Assembly (NCBI GenBank): GCA_964016885.1
Contig: OZ024744.1
Span: forward strand, 73,247,474-73,311,473
Direction of reading: 5' to 3'
DNA from: Eledone cirrhosa
Taxonomy: Eukaryota; Mollusca; Cephalopoda; Octopoda; Eledonidae
Length of the DNA stretch: 64,000 nt
Part shown: piece after piece, positions 46,180-56,317 of the stretch
Layout: every line of letters begins with the position of its first letter
Position numbering within the stretch: position 1 is the first letter of the stretch
The notes under the pieces: generated by a model
The model's database searches: none
What the model was told of the DNA's origin: nothing
The model's input: the letters and a program-made list of their open reading frames with translations, nothing else
Made by a program: the position numbers and the translations under genes

Positions 46180-48516
46180 TTATGGCAAGAGACTCAAGCA
46201 GGCAGAGGTTACAAGTTTTGTTCGGGGGGGGGGGGGGCGGTAGGGTGGAGATTTAGTTACCAACCTCCAATTGAGCATATAATCTATACCATCATATTTT
46301 AAAGAGTGAATATATTTAGCTAAGGAGGTAGCATTTTTAAGCCTATAATAACTAAAAGTATAATTGTGGGAGTTAAATCTAGTTTTAAAAGCTATAGGGG
46401 TAGAACCCACATATGTCTTAGTTGAGGTTGTTGTTACAACATCACATGCATAAACAATATTCCTCATAAGGCAATTGCCTTTTAAAGGGCAATTTCCACT
46501 CCTACAATTACAACTACGGTATGTGTCGTTATTCATACCTTGGGATGGCCTATTGTTCAAACCCATTTGACTTGTAATGTGTTCAACAGATGTGATGTCA
46601 GCGATCTGCGGTACCGCACTAGCCAATGTGTTAGGTTGCTGTTGGTTATTCACAGTTTTAATATCTTCAAAACCTACACTAATTTTCTGATTATTAGTAT
46701 GTGCCAGGTGGTAAGCCAGGTTTGGTGTAGTGGAGTACCATAATTTAATTGTGTTTTTATAGAACATACTATGGTATCTGCTATCCAGCGGGAAGTTTTT
46801 TTCTAGGATTAAGAAGAATGTTTTTGGTATATTAGTTAAGACCTCAGAGTTGTATGGTGGGTTAAAAAAGGTGTTCATTCTTCTTCTATTTTTTCTATTT
46901 TTCCCCACTACAGTCCGGTTCTCACCAGGGCTACTACTCTCCCCTACGCATACAGAACTAAGTCCACCATAAATTGGTCTTGAAATTCTCCCATTATATA
47001 GGTCAATATGTCTATCTAATACTCTACTATGAGTGTGTTTTTCAAATCTTACCGCACTTCCATTAGTGTAACCATTAGAAGTATTTGGAGGATGCATATT
47101 AGGGCCATTCAGTCTAGGCTGGGCTGAGCTAATCACTACATTTGTCCTATCTAGAGTTTTATTACGTTTATCATTACAATTATAATTTAAAGACACATTA
47201 TGCGTAATCACATTATTATGCCTAGCTACGGTGGATTGGGAGTTAGCAGGTACGTAAAATAGTTTATTGTTATATCCAGACTTAGCTAATGCAACATTAT
47301 AATAATCTACATTAGAGTTGAAAATATCTTCACTACATGATAAACAGCTGATCCTATTAGAGACTCCCTTAACAATAGCATTCAGTACAGATTTAGGGTG
47401 GTTGGATTCAGCATGTACATAAGTTAGTCTCTCATTAGGTTTATGATATTGTGTGTAAATCCTATTTTCTAGATCTAGTGTTGCATCCAAGAAATTTACT
47501 GTTTTATTATTCTTATCTATCGTAATATTAAGGTTATAACCTTTAAAGAATTTGCTTTGGTCCTTCTTTGTCCTCTCAATACTGAATTGTTTATACTCAA
47601 GGGTAAGGAGGGCATCATCGCGGTATAAACCACCGCAAAGGTATGGAAGTGTCTTATGGAGTTCATGGGTCAGGTAAAGTCCGACCAAATCAGTTACCTG
47701 GACAGAGTCCGCAGATCCCATTGTGATATCAAAGTTGTTGTAGGTGTTTTTCCTAGTCCATAATTGTTCCTCAAATAAGATTAAGGTTTTACGTGCAGTT
47801 AAAACTATATCAACTTGGGATCTGGTTAGATCACTATTCTGCATGGCCATGATGAGGGCCTTATTCAAAAGGATAGGAGATATAGAAGTGTAGTAAGAAT
47901 CTATATCGAACTGGACAAACCTGAGGGAACGATGGTTACTAATGCTAGAGAACCATTTGATTACTTCCTCCATATTGCCGCACAAATTTATGAAAATTTT
48001 GTTTCTAATTACTGGAATAACTCTGTCTAAAATCTTTTTACTTATGATCCCTATGTCCGACTTAGAGGGGCTGATAAGTCTAATAGATGGGTTGCTAATG
48101 AAGTCTTCCTTGTGATCCTTTAGTGTAAACCTTAGTTGTCTAGGGGTGAACGGTTGGGTATATTTCTCAAGTTTTAATTTTCTGACAATATCTAACGCCT
48201 CTCTATTAATTTCATCCAAGTTAGTGTAAGTAGTTTTTTTTAATAATTCTTATAAAGTTCTTTATATATAAATCTTCGATAAGTTATATAATCTAAGCTA
48301 TAAATATTTTTAGTTTTATCAGATGGGACTAAAATAGATTTATTTTCACTAAAATTCTTAACTATAGAATTGAGGTTTCTATAGAATTTACCAGTATTGA
48401 CATGATTTTTCCTGTATTTAACATTCTTTACCATAATTAAAAAATCATTCTCAAAGTCATCTAATAAGCTGTTATGCGGTGGATTCTTATAAGTTTTAAA
48501 ACCATACTTATCTTCA
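46180..48516 (-). pseudogene. Penelope-related reverse transcriptase with C-terminal GIY-YIG nuclease, one frameshift
   Basis: The best-preserved gene of the window. The frame opens at about 48516 (YGFKTYKNPPHNSL), passes a Met at 48434 and SILVPSDKTKNIYSLDY, and is shifted at an 8-A run near 48239. It then runs uninterrupted as 679 codons (48219-46180). RT features are RFTLKDHKEDF and PSIRLISPSKSDIG, RFVQFDIDSYYTSIS (first catalytic Asp), MGSADSVQVTDLVGLY and YRDD (second Asp pair; YxDD with Arg). A family region NPPYNSEVLTNIPK..LWYSTTPNL follows, then cysteines CNCRSGNCPLKGNC and a GIY-YIG module (NIVYACDV, KTYVGSTPIAFKTRFNSH). RT plus GIY-YIG is the Penelope-like architecture. The exact clade is uncertain. 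A poly-C/G run near the C-terminus encodes PPYRPPPP. Confidence 0.8.
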
Positions 48517-49002
48517 TTTTACGGCTCTGTCTACGTACATTGAGCTAACACAATACTGCAATAATACAGTACGGTGAGTAAGTGTTTATGCACATACGCT
48601 CCGAACTGTACGTAAATATATATATATATATATATATATACTTATATAATAATTTTTTCTTGTTAATGGAAGTTTGATCCATTCTTGAATTTCTGTTTGT
48701 TTCTTTGTTTGTTACTTTGTTTATTAACCATACCATTCTGGCGTTCTCTTTTCTCTTATGCAATAAGACTCCTTTCACAAATGCCAGAGAATATTCACGT
48801 TAATAATCCTGTTATATGTTAGTGTGTGAGTTTAGATATTATTAAGACAACAACAACAACAATAATAACATGCAACTACAACAACACAACAGCAATAACA
48901 AAATAACAATAACAAAATAACATCAACAACATTACAAACTGTAGCTACAGCAACAATATCAACAACAGTAGCAACAGCAACAAGAACGGCAGCAACAATA
49001 AT
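48517..49002. other. Gene-free spacer with AAC/AAT triplets
   Basis: (TA)n at 48618-48641 and ACA/AAT triplet repeats at 48845-49008. No gene seen. Confidence 0.6.
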
Positions 49003-49197
49003 AATAATTGTTTCTACTTTTTGGCACAAGGCCAACAATTATCCTAGTGTATTACTGGTACTTTATTTTATGGACCTCATAAGGATGAAAGGCAAAGTTA
49101 AACTCGGTGGGATTTGAACTCAGAACGTAAAGGGACGCAACTCTATGTTGTAAAGCATGGCGTCTGATGCTCTCCCGATACTGCCAATCCACTGCCC
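49003..49197 (-). mobile_element. tRNA-derived SINE, OR2-like, copy 3
   Basis: Head at 49197, boxes A and B readable, tail GGCCTTGTGCCAAAAAGTAG with AAT triplets beyond. Complete. Confidence 0.9.
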
Positions 49198-49488
49198 TTA
49201 ATAATTTTTTCTACTTTTGGCACAAGGCCAGCAATTACCCCAGTGCATTACTGGCCTTGTGCCAAAAGTAGAAACAATTATTAAGGGCAGTGGATTGGCA
49301 GTATCTGGAGAGCACCAGACGCCATGTTTTCCAACATAGAGTTACATCCCTTTATTTTATCGACCCCCGTAAGGATGAAAGGCAAAGCTAACCTTGACGG
49401 AATTTGAACTCAGATCATAAAGGGCCGTAACTCTATGCTGCAAAGCATGACGTCCGACTCTCTACCGATACTGCCAATCCAACAACCA
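49198..49488. mobile_element. Chimeric SINE: inverted head and tail joined to copy 4
   Basis: From left: a minus-strand SINE tail (to about 49250), a plus-strand tail plus head (49253 to about 49350, GGGCAGTGGATTGGCAGTAT), then a minus-strand body and head (to about 49488). The first two form an inverted repeat with the head of copy 3 (49183-49229 against 49253-49299). Confidence 0.75.
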
Positions 49489-49591
49489 TAATAATAATAT
49501 TAAATTTTTCGTGAACATATTTCTAACAATTATATGCTGCCTTTGTGTTTTAATTATCAAAATAATCAACAAATAATTAACTTTCAATTTA

Positions 49592-49798
49592 ATAATGATT
49601 TCTGATTTAGGTACAAGACCAATAATTTGAAGGAAAGTTGAAAGTTGATTAAAACGACGCCAGTGCATTACTGGTACTTTAGTTTATTGAATGAAAGCTA
49701 ACCTCGGCTGAATTTCAACTCAACGTAAAGGGACGTAACTAAATGCTGCAAAGCATGGCGTCCGACCCTCTACCGATATTGCTAATCCACCGCACCCT
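49592..49798 (-). mobile_element. tRNA-derived SINE, OR2-like, copy 5
   Basis: Diverged copy with a deletion in the GGGTCGATAAAATAAAG block. Head at about 49798. Confidence 0.85.
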
Positions 49799-50071
49799 TA
49801 ACCTCAACTTAATAATAATAAAAACATTAACAACTGATTTATAGTATCTCGTATAATTTCTGTTTAAGTTATCAATTTAATATGAACTCTTTCAAAGAGG
49901 CGGTTTTTGGTAGATTGGTGTTTAAAAGAGTAAAACTCTTCCTGAATCTCGTCTCAAAGGCAAAACATACCGACTTTGGTAAACCCTTGATTTGAACGTC
50001 GATTACTTAATTCATGAGGTCTGCCTAACATAAGAGAGAATAAACTCACAAAAATACGCACATACATAAAT

Positions 50072-50163
<92 letters not shown>
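50072..50163. repeat. (CT)n microsatellite
   Basis: About 90 bp CT with one CTGT interruption. 49799-50071 holds no gene. Confidence 0.97.
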
Positions 50164-50164
<1 letters not shown>

Positions 50165-50199
50165 TCTAAATATATTTATATATACATACACACATACAT

Positions 50200-50795
50200 A
50201 TGAACGGTACAATATTAATACACCGAAATCGTAGTGATCTCCAGAGGTTGACTGAGGAGATGGTACTGTCCGTCTTTGTATTGTTTTTTCGACTGTCTTT
50301 GTCCTTGGTGCCCCATATTTTGAATATATATTGCAATGACTTAGTCAGGCTTTTTTTAAAACTAACATATAATAGACATCACACCACACAGTCTGTCTTC
50401 CTCTCTTCTCCCTTCTTACCTTTTATAACCTCAGTCTCATTCTACTTCGTCTGCACGTTGGACTGCAGTCCATATTATTCTCTTCTGTGACTATTTCTCT
50501 CCTATCAATAATTTTTCTCCTTTTGCTAAGCCTTCGAGCACTGTTCTCTCCCTTCTTTGTCAGTTGATGGACTTAAGATAATTTTTCATCTATATTTGTG
50601 TAATTCGGTTAAGGGAATAACTTGTCTCTATCTGTTTGGTTATGTCCTAATGTGCACTGGGATGAACGGTATCAAGATTAATGCACCGAAACGGTAGCGA
50701 TTTCCTGAAGTTGACTGAGGAGATGAAACTGTCTATTTTTCCGTTGTTTTTCCCATTATCTTTGTCTTGTGTGCCCTACTTTGAATACACACACT
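50200..50795. repeat. Direct repeat pair of about 130 bp
   Basis: 50200-50330 and 50662-50792 share ATGAACGGTA, TTGACTGAGGAGATG and ACTGTC..TTT..TTGTC words at 460-bp spacing. Between them is T/C-rich unique sequence. Confidence 0.7.
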
Positions 50796-50922
50796 CACAC
50801 AAACACACACACTCTCTCTCTCACACACACACATATATAGATATGTGTGTGTGTGTATGTGCACATGCATATATACTATATATACACACATACACACACG
50901 CATTTATTCTCTATACACACTA

Positions 50923-51173
50923 TGTTGGTGCAAGACAAGGAAAAATTCAACCTTTTTGCCTCATATCATCTGGAAGCCCTGGATCTTAGAGAATGCATCT
51001 TCTTACCGCCTCGGACCCACTTCTGCTACGTCTACCTCAATATGAAGTTGCACATATTGCAACAACATGTGATATACCTCAACAGGAAAATCAACATAAC
51101 GTTTTGCTGTAACCGGAGAAACACCTTGTTAGCCAACTTCAAGCCAGTGGTCCTGGAAATCCCACAATTTTAG
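50923..51173 (+). CDS. Short uncharacterised ORF, doubtful
   Basis: About 83 codons from the first non-repetitive codons after a CA microsatellite to a stop at 51173. The product (MLVQDKEKFNLF.., HLEALDLRECIFLPPRTHF, NITFCCNRRNTLLANF) is not low complexity and not recognised. No upstream promoter, splice context or neighbour supports it. It may be a remnant of a transposon protein, or chance. Confidence 0.15.
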
Positions 51174-51315
51174 CTTTACATAGCCTTGTGATTCAGTAGG
51201 GTGGACAGCCCATACCCTCGAACAAGCAGAGTGGATATCTCTCACCCTCGAAACGGTATTAATTACCAGCAATATCATATACAAGGGAAAGCTGAAAATT
51301 TCATAGGCTGACAAA

Positions 51316-51752
51316 GATTCTCTCATGGAATGACCAAATGAGGTTTATTTTGCAACATAGTCCCTGGAAAGAAACAATATAGTTATTAATAAGAAGAGTT
51401 GAAATGAATGCATACACGATTTCACTACTCTAACATCAATCCTTCATAGTTACCTACCAAGATACTCTCATGGAATGACCAAATGAGGTTTATTTTGCAA
51501 CATAGTCCCTGGAAAGAAACAATTTAGTTATTAATAAGAAGAGTTGAAATGAATGCATACACGATTTCACTGCTCTAACATCAATCCTTCATAGTTACCT
51601 ACAAAGATACTCTCATGTAATGACCAAATGAGGTTTATTTTGCAACATATTCACTAGAAAGAAACAATGAAGTTATTAATAAGAGGACCTGAAATTAATG
51701 CATGCAAGATTTCACAGCTCTAGCATCATTCCTTTATAGTCAGCCTATGAAA
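51316..51752. repeat. 145-bp tandem repeat, three units
   Basis: Units begin at 51316, 51461 and 51606 with CTCTCATG.AATGACCAAATG; the third is the most diverged. No coding. Confidence 0.9.
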
Positions 51753-52149
51753 TGTTCAGCCTACCCTCATTCACCAGATACTTTAGTTCACACTAGCAAC
51801 AGAGATTGCAGAATGAAGCTCGCGTTGACTCTGTAGCAACATCAGATATTCAGAACACAGTAACACCAAACAGCTTCTAATCACCTCAGTTAGAGCATAC
51901 ATGACAGGACCACAACGAAACAGTTGTCTACGACATTTGAACATTGGGACAACTGTTAGGGCCATTAATATTTATTAAGTACTATTCCAAAGATTCACCA
52001 CGACTTCTTTCCATAACATTAAACTAGGAAATTACAACACACATAACCCTATTAGTGAAGCCCTTTAGTACAGATCAACTAACCGAAAATTGTATTACAG
52101 TTACGAAAAAAAAATTTCTAAATAAGCCTACAAGGTAAAAATTAAAAAT

Positions 52150-52215
52150 GGTCATCGCGAGCCACTCTGGCTGGTCTGGTGGACCGGATTGTGGCCCGCG
52201 GGCTGCCTTTTGTAC
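52150..52215. mobile_element. Possible hAT-type terminal fragment
   Basis: GGATTGTGGCCCGCGGGCTG resembles the GGCCCGCGGGCC phrase near the ends of many hAT transposons. Too short to be sure. 51753-52149 shows no gene. Confidence 0.3.
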
Positions 52216-52304
52216 TTTCCTAATGTTTAGATCGATATCCAATGATTTCGTTTACAATTTGCTCAACAAATTTATTTGGAGCAGACGCCAACTGTTCCCT
52301 TCCC

Positions 52305-52370
52305 TTAAAATTGCCGGCCTTGTGCCTAAACCAGAAGCCTTTATTATCATTATTGTTATTGTTATATGAA
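52305..52370 (+). mobile_element. SINE tail fragment with ATT triplets
   Basis: ATTGCCGGCCTTGTGCCTAA followed by TTATTATCATTATTG, the OR2-like SINE tail on the plus strand. Confidence 0.5.
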
Positions 52371-52419
52371 CTTATCCTTTATAGAGCCTCTCACTTCACC
52401 TACACGGCCTATGCAATCC

Positions 52420-52474
52420 TTTGTGTGTGTGTGTATGTGTGTGTGTGTGTGTGTGAGTGTATGTGTGTGTGTGT

Positions 52475-52553
<79 letters not shown>

Positions 52554-52592
52554 ATGTGTGTGTGAGTGTGTGCGAGTGTGTGTGTTTGGGGA
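52420..52592. repeat. (GT)n microsatellite
   Basis: About 170 bp of GT with GCATG and GAG interruptions. Confidence 0.97.
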
Positions 52593-52682
52593 AGTTTGTA
52601 TATTGTTCTCAACATATTGCAAATGAAATAAACAAATAAATAAATATATCAATTAAACAATTAATTGGTTACTATAAATAAT

Positions 52683-52870
52683 TGTTTATATTTTTGGCAC
52701 AAGGCCAGCAATTATCTCAGTGTATTACTGGTACTTTATTTTATCGACCCCGTGAGGATGAATGGCAAAGTTAACCTCGGCGGGATTTGAACTCAGACCG
52801 TAAAGGGATGTAACTATATGCTGCAAAGCATGGAGTCCGAACTTCTACCGATACTGCCAATCCACCGCCC
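52683..52870 (-). mobile_element. tRNA-derived SINE, OR2-like, copy 6
   Basis: Complete. Head GGGCGGTGGATTGGCAGTAT at 52870; tail at 52683. Confidence 0.92.
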
Positions 52871-52878
52871 TAGTTACT

Positions 52879-52914
<36 letters not shown>

Positions 52915-52919
<5 letters not shown>

Positions 52920-52990
52920 TTTCATTTATTAGCCACAAGGGCCGACATGTAGGGGCAATAATAATAATAATAATAATAATAATAATTGTT
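52915..52990 (-). mobile_element. LINE-tail scrap in an (ATT)n array
   Basis: The minus strand reads GCCCTTGTGGCTAATAAATG flanked on both sides by ATT triplets (52881-52915 and 52959-52985). It is the same terminal motif as the TATC-tailed LINE but in ATT context. Confidence 0.55.
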
Positions 52991-53128
52991 TCTACTTTAG
53001 GCACAAGGCCAGCAATTACACAGTACATTACTGGTACTTTATTTTATCAACCCAGTAAGGATGAAAGGCAAAGCTAACTTCGGCGAGATGTGAACTCAGA
53101 ACGTAAAGGGACGTAACCAAAGCATGCC
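52986..53128 (-). mobile_element. tRNA-derived SINE, OR2-like, copy 7 (head truncated)
   Basis: Body and tail are present. The tRNA head is lost at 53128, where an AAC array begins. Confidence 0.85.
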
Positions 53129-53136
53129 GGGCGCAC

Positions 53137-53137
53137 T

Positions 53138-53206
<69 letters not shown>
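53137..53206. repeat. (AAC)n microsatellite
   Basis: About 23 triplets. Confidence 0.98.
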
Positions 53207-53207
<1 letters not shown>

Positions 53208-53289
53208 GTGTCAAAAATATGAAAGTAAAAGAACAGGTGGTGAAAAGAAGAGAAAGAAGGAACAGAAGAAAAGCAAACAATGATATACA

Positions 53290-53485
53290 AAATAATAATT
53301 GTTTCTACTTTTGGCACAAGGCCAGCAATTATCCCAGTGTATTACTGGTACTTTATTTTATCGACCCCCGTCAGGATGAAAGGCAAAGTTAACCTCGGCA
53401 GGATTTGAACTCAGAATTGCAAGGGCCGTAACTCTATGCTTCAAAGCATGGGGTCCGACTCTCTACCGATACTGCCAATCCACCA
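53290..53485 (-). mobile_element. tRNA-derived SINE, OR2-like, copy 8
   Basis: Complete apart from the first bases of the head. Closest in wording to copy 6. Confidence 0.92.
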
Positions 53486-53499
53486 ATATGAAGGGTAAG

Positions 53500-53897
53500 T
53501 CAACAAAGAGAAGTAGATAGATAGGCAGAAGAGAGAGAGAGTGAGAGAGACGGGTAGAGAGAGCAGGCAGGGAAAGAGAGGAAGAGTGTATAGAGAGATG
53601 AGGCAGAGGGTGGGCAGAGAGAAGGTGGGAGAAGGGGAGACAGAAGGAGAGGGGAGATGAGGGAGGCAGAGAAAGTGAGAGAGGAAGAAGGCACTGAGAG
53701 AGGAGGTGAGAGGAAGGGAGGCAGAGAGAGTAGGAGGGAGGGCAGAGAGAGAGAGAGATGGTGTAGAGAGAGAAGGGGTGTAGAGAGAGAAGGGGCATAG
53801 ATATGGCAAAAACAAAGGGGAAGGGCAGAGAGAGCGAGAGAGAGGTTAGAGAAGAAGGGGAGGGCAGTGAGAAAGACATCAGAAGGAGAGGGTAGAG

Positions 53898-53937
<40 letters not shown>

Positions 53938-54187
53938 AGAGAGGGTGGAGAGAGGAATTAGAAAGAGAGCAGAGAGAACAGAGAGAGGGAGAGAGAGAGA
54001 GAGAGATGGAGTGATCGTAGAGAGAGAGAGAAAGAGAGAGAGAGAGAAAGAGAGAGACAGAGAGAGAGGGAGAACAGAGAACGAGGGGGAGAGAGAGAGA
54101 CGGAGTGATCGTACAGAGAGAGAAAGAGAGAGACAGAGAGAGAGAGGGAGGACAGAGAACGAAGGAGAGCAGAGAGACGGAGTGATT

Positions 54188-54227
<40 letters not shown>

Positions 54228-54312
54228 ACAGAGAAGGAGGGAGAGCAATGAGACGGAGTGATTGTCGGAGAGAGAGAGAGCGTGGGATACAGGGAGGGAA
54301 AGAAAGAGAGAA
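53500..54312. repeat. Long purine (GA-rich) tract
   Basis: About 800 bp, almost all A and G on the plus strand, with recurring GAGACGGAGTGATCG/TTG units near 54003, 54098, 54177 and 54250. The Leu/Ser-rich minus-strand open frames are compositional. Confidence 0.92.
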
Positions 54313-54519
54313 TATTTCATTTATCAAGGGGCTATGTAATGACCTGAAGCTGTGCTAGTAAGTTTCACTGATAAGACGCGAGTTCAATTAAATAACCATC
54401 TGACACATCAACTGATTGCAAGGTGCGTGTCCAAGATTCTGTTCAGGTGCGAGTGGCTGGCAGTTTGAGATATGTGCATTATTATTGTGTGTGTAACGTT
54501 TGTTCCTATCGACTTATAC

Positions 54520-55860
54520 GCGCATTTGTGTGTGTGTGTGTGTGTGTGTGTGTATACGTGTGTGTGTGTTGGTGGGGGTGGGCGTGCAGTGTCTGTGTGT
54601 GGTGGGGGTGCGGGTGCGGGGTGTGTGGGGTGTGTGCAGTGTATGTGTGTGTGTGGCGGGGGTGAAGGGCGGCGTGTGCAGTGTCTGTGTGTGGTGGGGG
54701 TGCGGGTGTGGGGTGTGTGGGGTGTGTGCAGTGTATGTGTGTGTGTGGCGGGGGTGAAGGGCGGCGTGTGCAGTGTCTGTGTGTGGTGGGGGTGCGGGTG
54801 CGGGGTGTGTGGGGTGTGTGCAGTGTATGTGTGTGTGTGGCGGGGGTGAAGGGCGGCGTGTGCAGTGTCTGTGTGTGGTGGGGGTGCGGGTGCGGGGTGT
54901 GTGGGGTGTGTGCAGTGTATGTGTGGCGGGGGTGAACGGCGGCGTGTGCAGTGTCTGTGTGTGGTGGTGTGTGTGTGTGTGTGTGTGTGTGCAGTGTATG
55001 TGTGTGTGTGGCGGGGGTGAACGGCGGCGTGTGCAGTGTCTGTGTGTGGTGGTGGTGGTGTGTGTGTGTGTGTGTGTGTGTGCAGTGTATGTGTGTGGGG
55101 TGGGGGTGGCGTGTGCGTGTGTATGTGTGAGAGAGTGTATGAGTGTTGTGAGAGTGAGTGTGTGTGTGTGTGTGTGGGTGTTGTGCATGTGTATGTGTGT
55201 GTGGTTGTGTGTTATTGTGTGTGTAATGTTAGTTCCTATCGACGTATACGCGCATTCGTGTGTGAGTGTGTGTGTGTGTGTACCTTTGTGTGTGGAGCGA
55301 GAGTGTAGTGTCTGTGTGTTTGAGAGAGTATGTGTGTGTGTGTGTAATGCATGTGTATGTGTGTGGATGTGTGTTATTCTGTCTTTAATGTTAGTTCGTA
55401 TTGACATGTACGTGGGCGTGCGTGCATTTGTGTGTGTGTATGTGTGCGTGAGTGTGTGTGTGAGTGGGTGTGTGAGTGTGTGAGCGTGTGTGTGTATGTG
55501 TGTGCGTGAGTGTGTGTGTGAGTGTGTGCGTGAGTGGCTGTGTGAGGGTGTGAGCGTGTTTGTGTGTATGTGTGTGTGTGTGTGCGTGAGTGGGTGTGTG
55601 AGGGTGTGAGCGTGTTTGTTGTGAGTGTATGTTTAATGTTAGTTCCTATCGGCATGTAGGTGCGCCTGCGTTTGTGTGTATGCGTATGTGAGTGTGTGTG
55701 ATTGTGTGATTGTGTGTGTGAGTGTGAGTATGTGTATGTACATGTGTGTGTGTGCGTGAAAGTGTCTGAGTGAGTGTGTGCTAGTGTGTGTGTAGTGCAT
55801 GTGTATGTGTGTGTTATTGTGTGCCATTCTTTGTTATTTTTAGTTTGTATCAACATATAT
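54520..55860. repeat. GT-rich array with 92-bp G-run units
   Basis: Between about 54570 and 55110 a unit of about 92 bp repeats, each with GCAGTGTCTGTGTGTGGTGG, GGTGCGGGTGCGGGG and GGCGGGGGTGAA.GGCGGCG. The rest to 55860 is GT with GAG variants and recurring GTTAGTTCCTATCGAC anchors (about 54498, 55228, 55389, 55638, 55840). No gene. Confidence 0.9.
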
Positions 55861-55984
55861 ATATGCGTATGAGTGTGCACGTGTATACGTGCGTGTCTGT
55901 GTGGTGTGTGCGTGTGTATGAGTGTGTGTGAGTGTCTGCGTAGTGCATGCGTGTTTGTGTGTCTGTGTAGTGTATGTGTGGTTG

Positions 55985-56068
55985 TGTGCTATCATCATCA
56001 TCGTCATCATCATCGTCATCATCATCATCATCATCGTTATCATCATCATCGTTATCATCATCATCGTT

Positions 56069-56107
<39 letters not shown>

Positions 56108-56157
56108 GTTATCTCATCATCATCATCGTCATCATCATCCTCATTATCGTCGTCATC

Positions 56158-56188
<31 letters not shown>

Positions 56189-56246
56189 TCATCATCATCA
56201 TTGTCGCCGTCGTCATCAACACCACCACCACCACCACAACCACCAC

Positions 56247-56296
<50 letters not shown>
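55985..56296. repeat. (ATC)n microsatellite
   Basis: About 310 bp of ATC with GTC, GTT and ACC interruptions, abutting the next LINE. Confidence 0.97.
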
Positions 56297-56317
56297 ACTG
56301 TGTGGTCGAAGTACGGT

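Noticed and set aside
53500..54358. 275-codon Leu/Ser-rich and Arg/Glu-rich frames
   Set aside because: Compositional result of the purine tract.
54514..55880. 297- and 168-codon His/Thr frames and the Gly/Val-rich opposite frames
   Set aside because: Translations of a GT minisatellite; no family resemblance.
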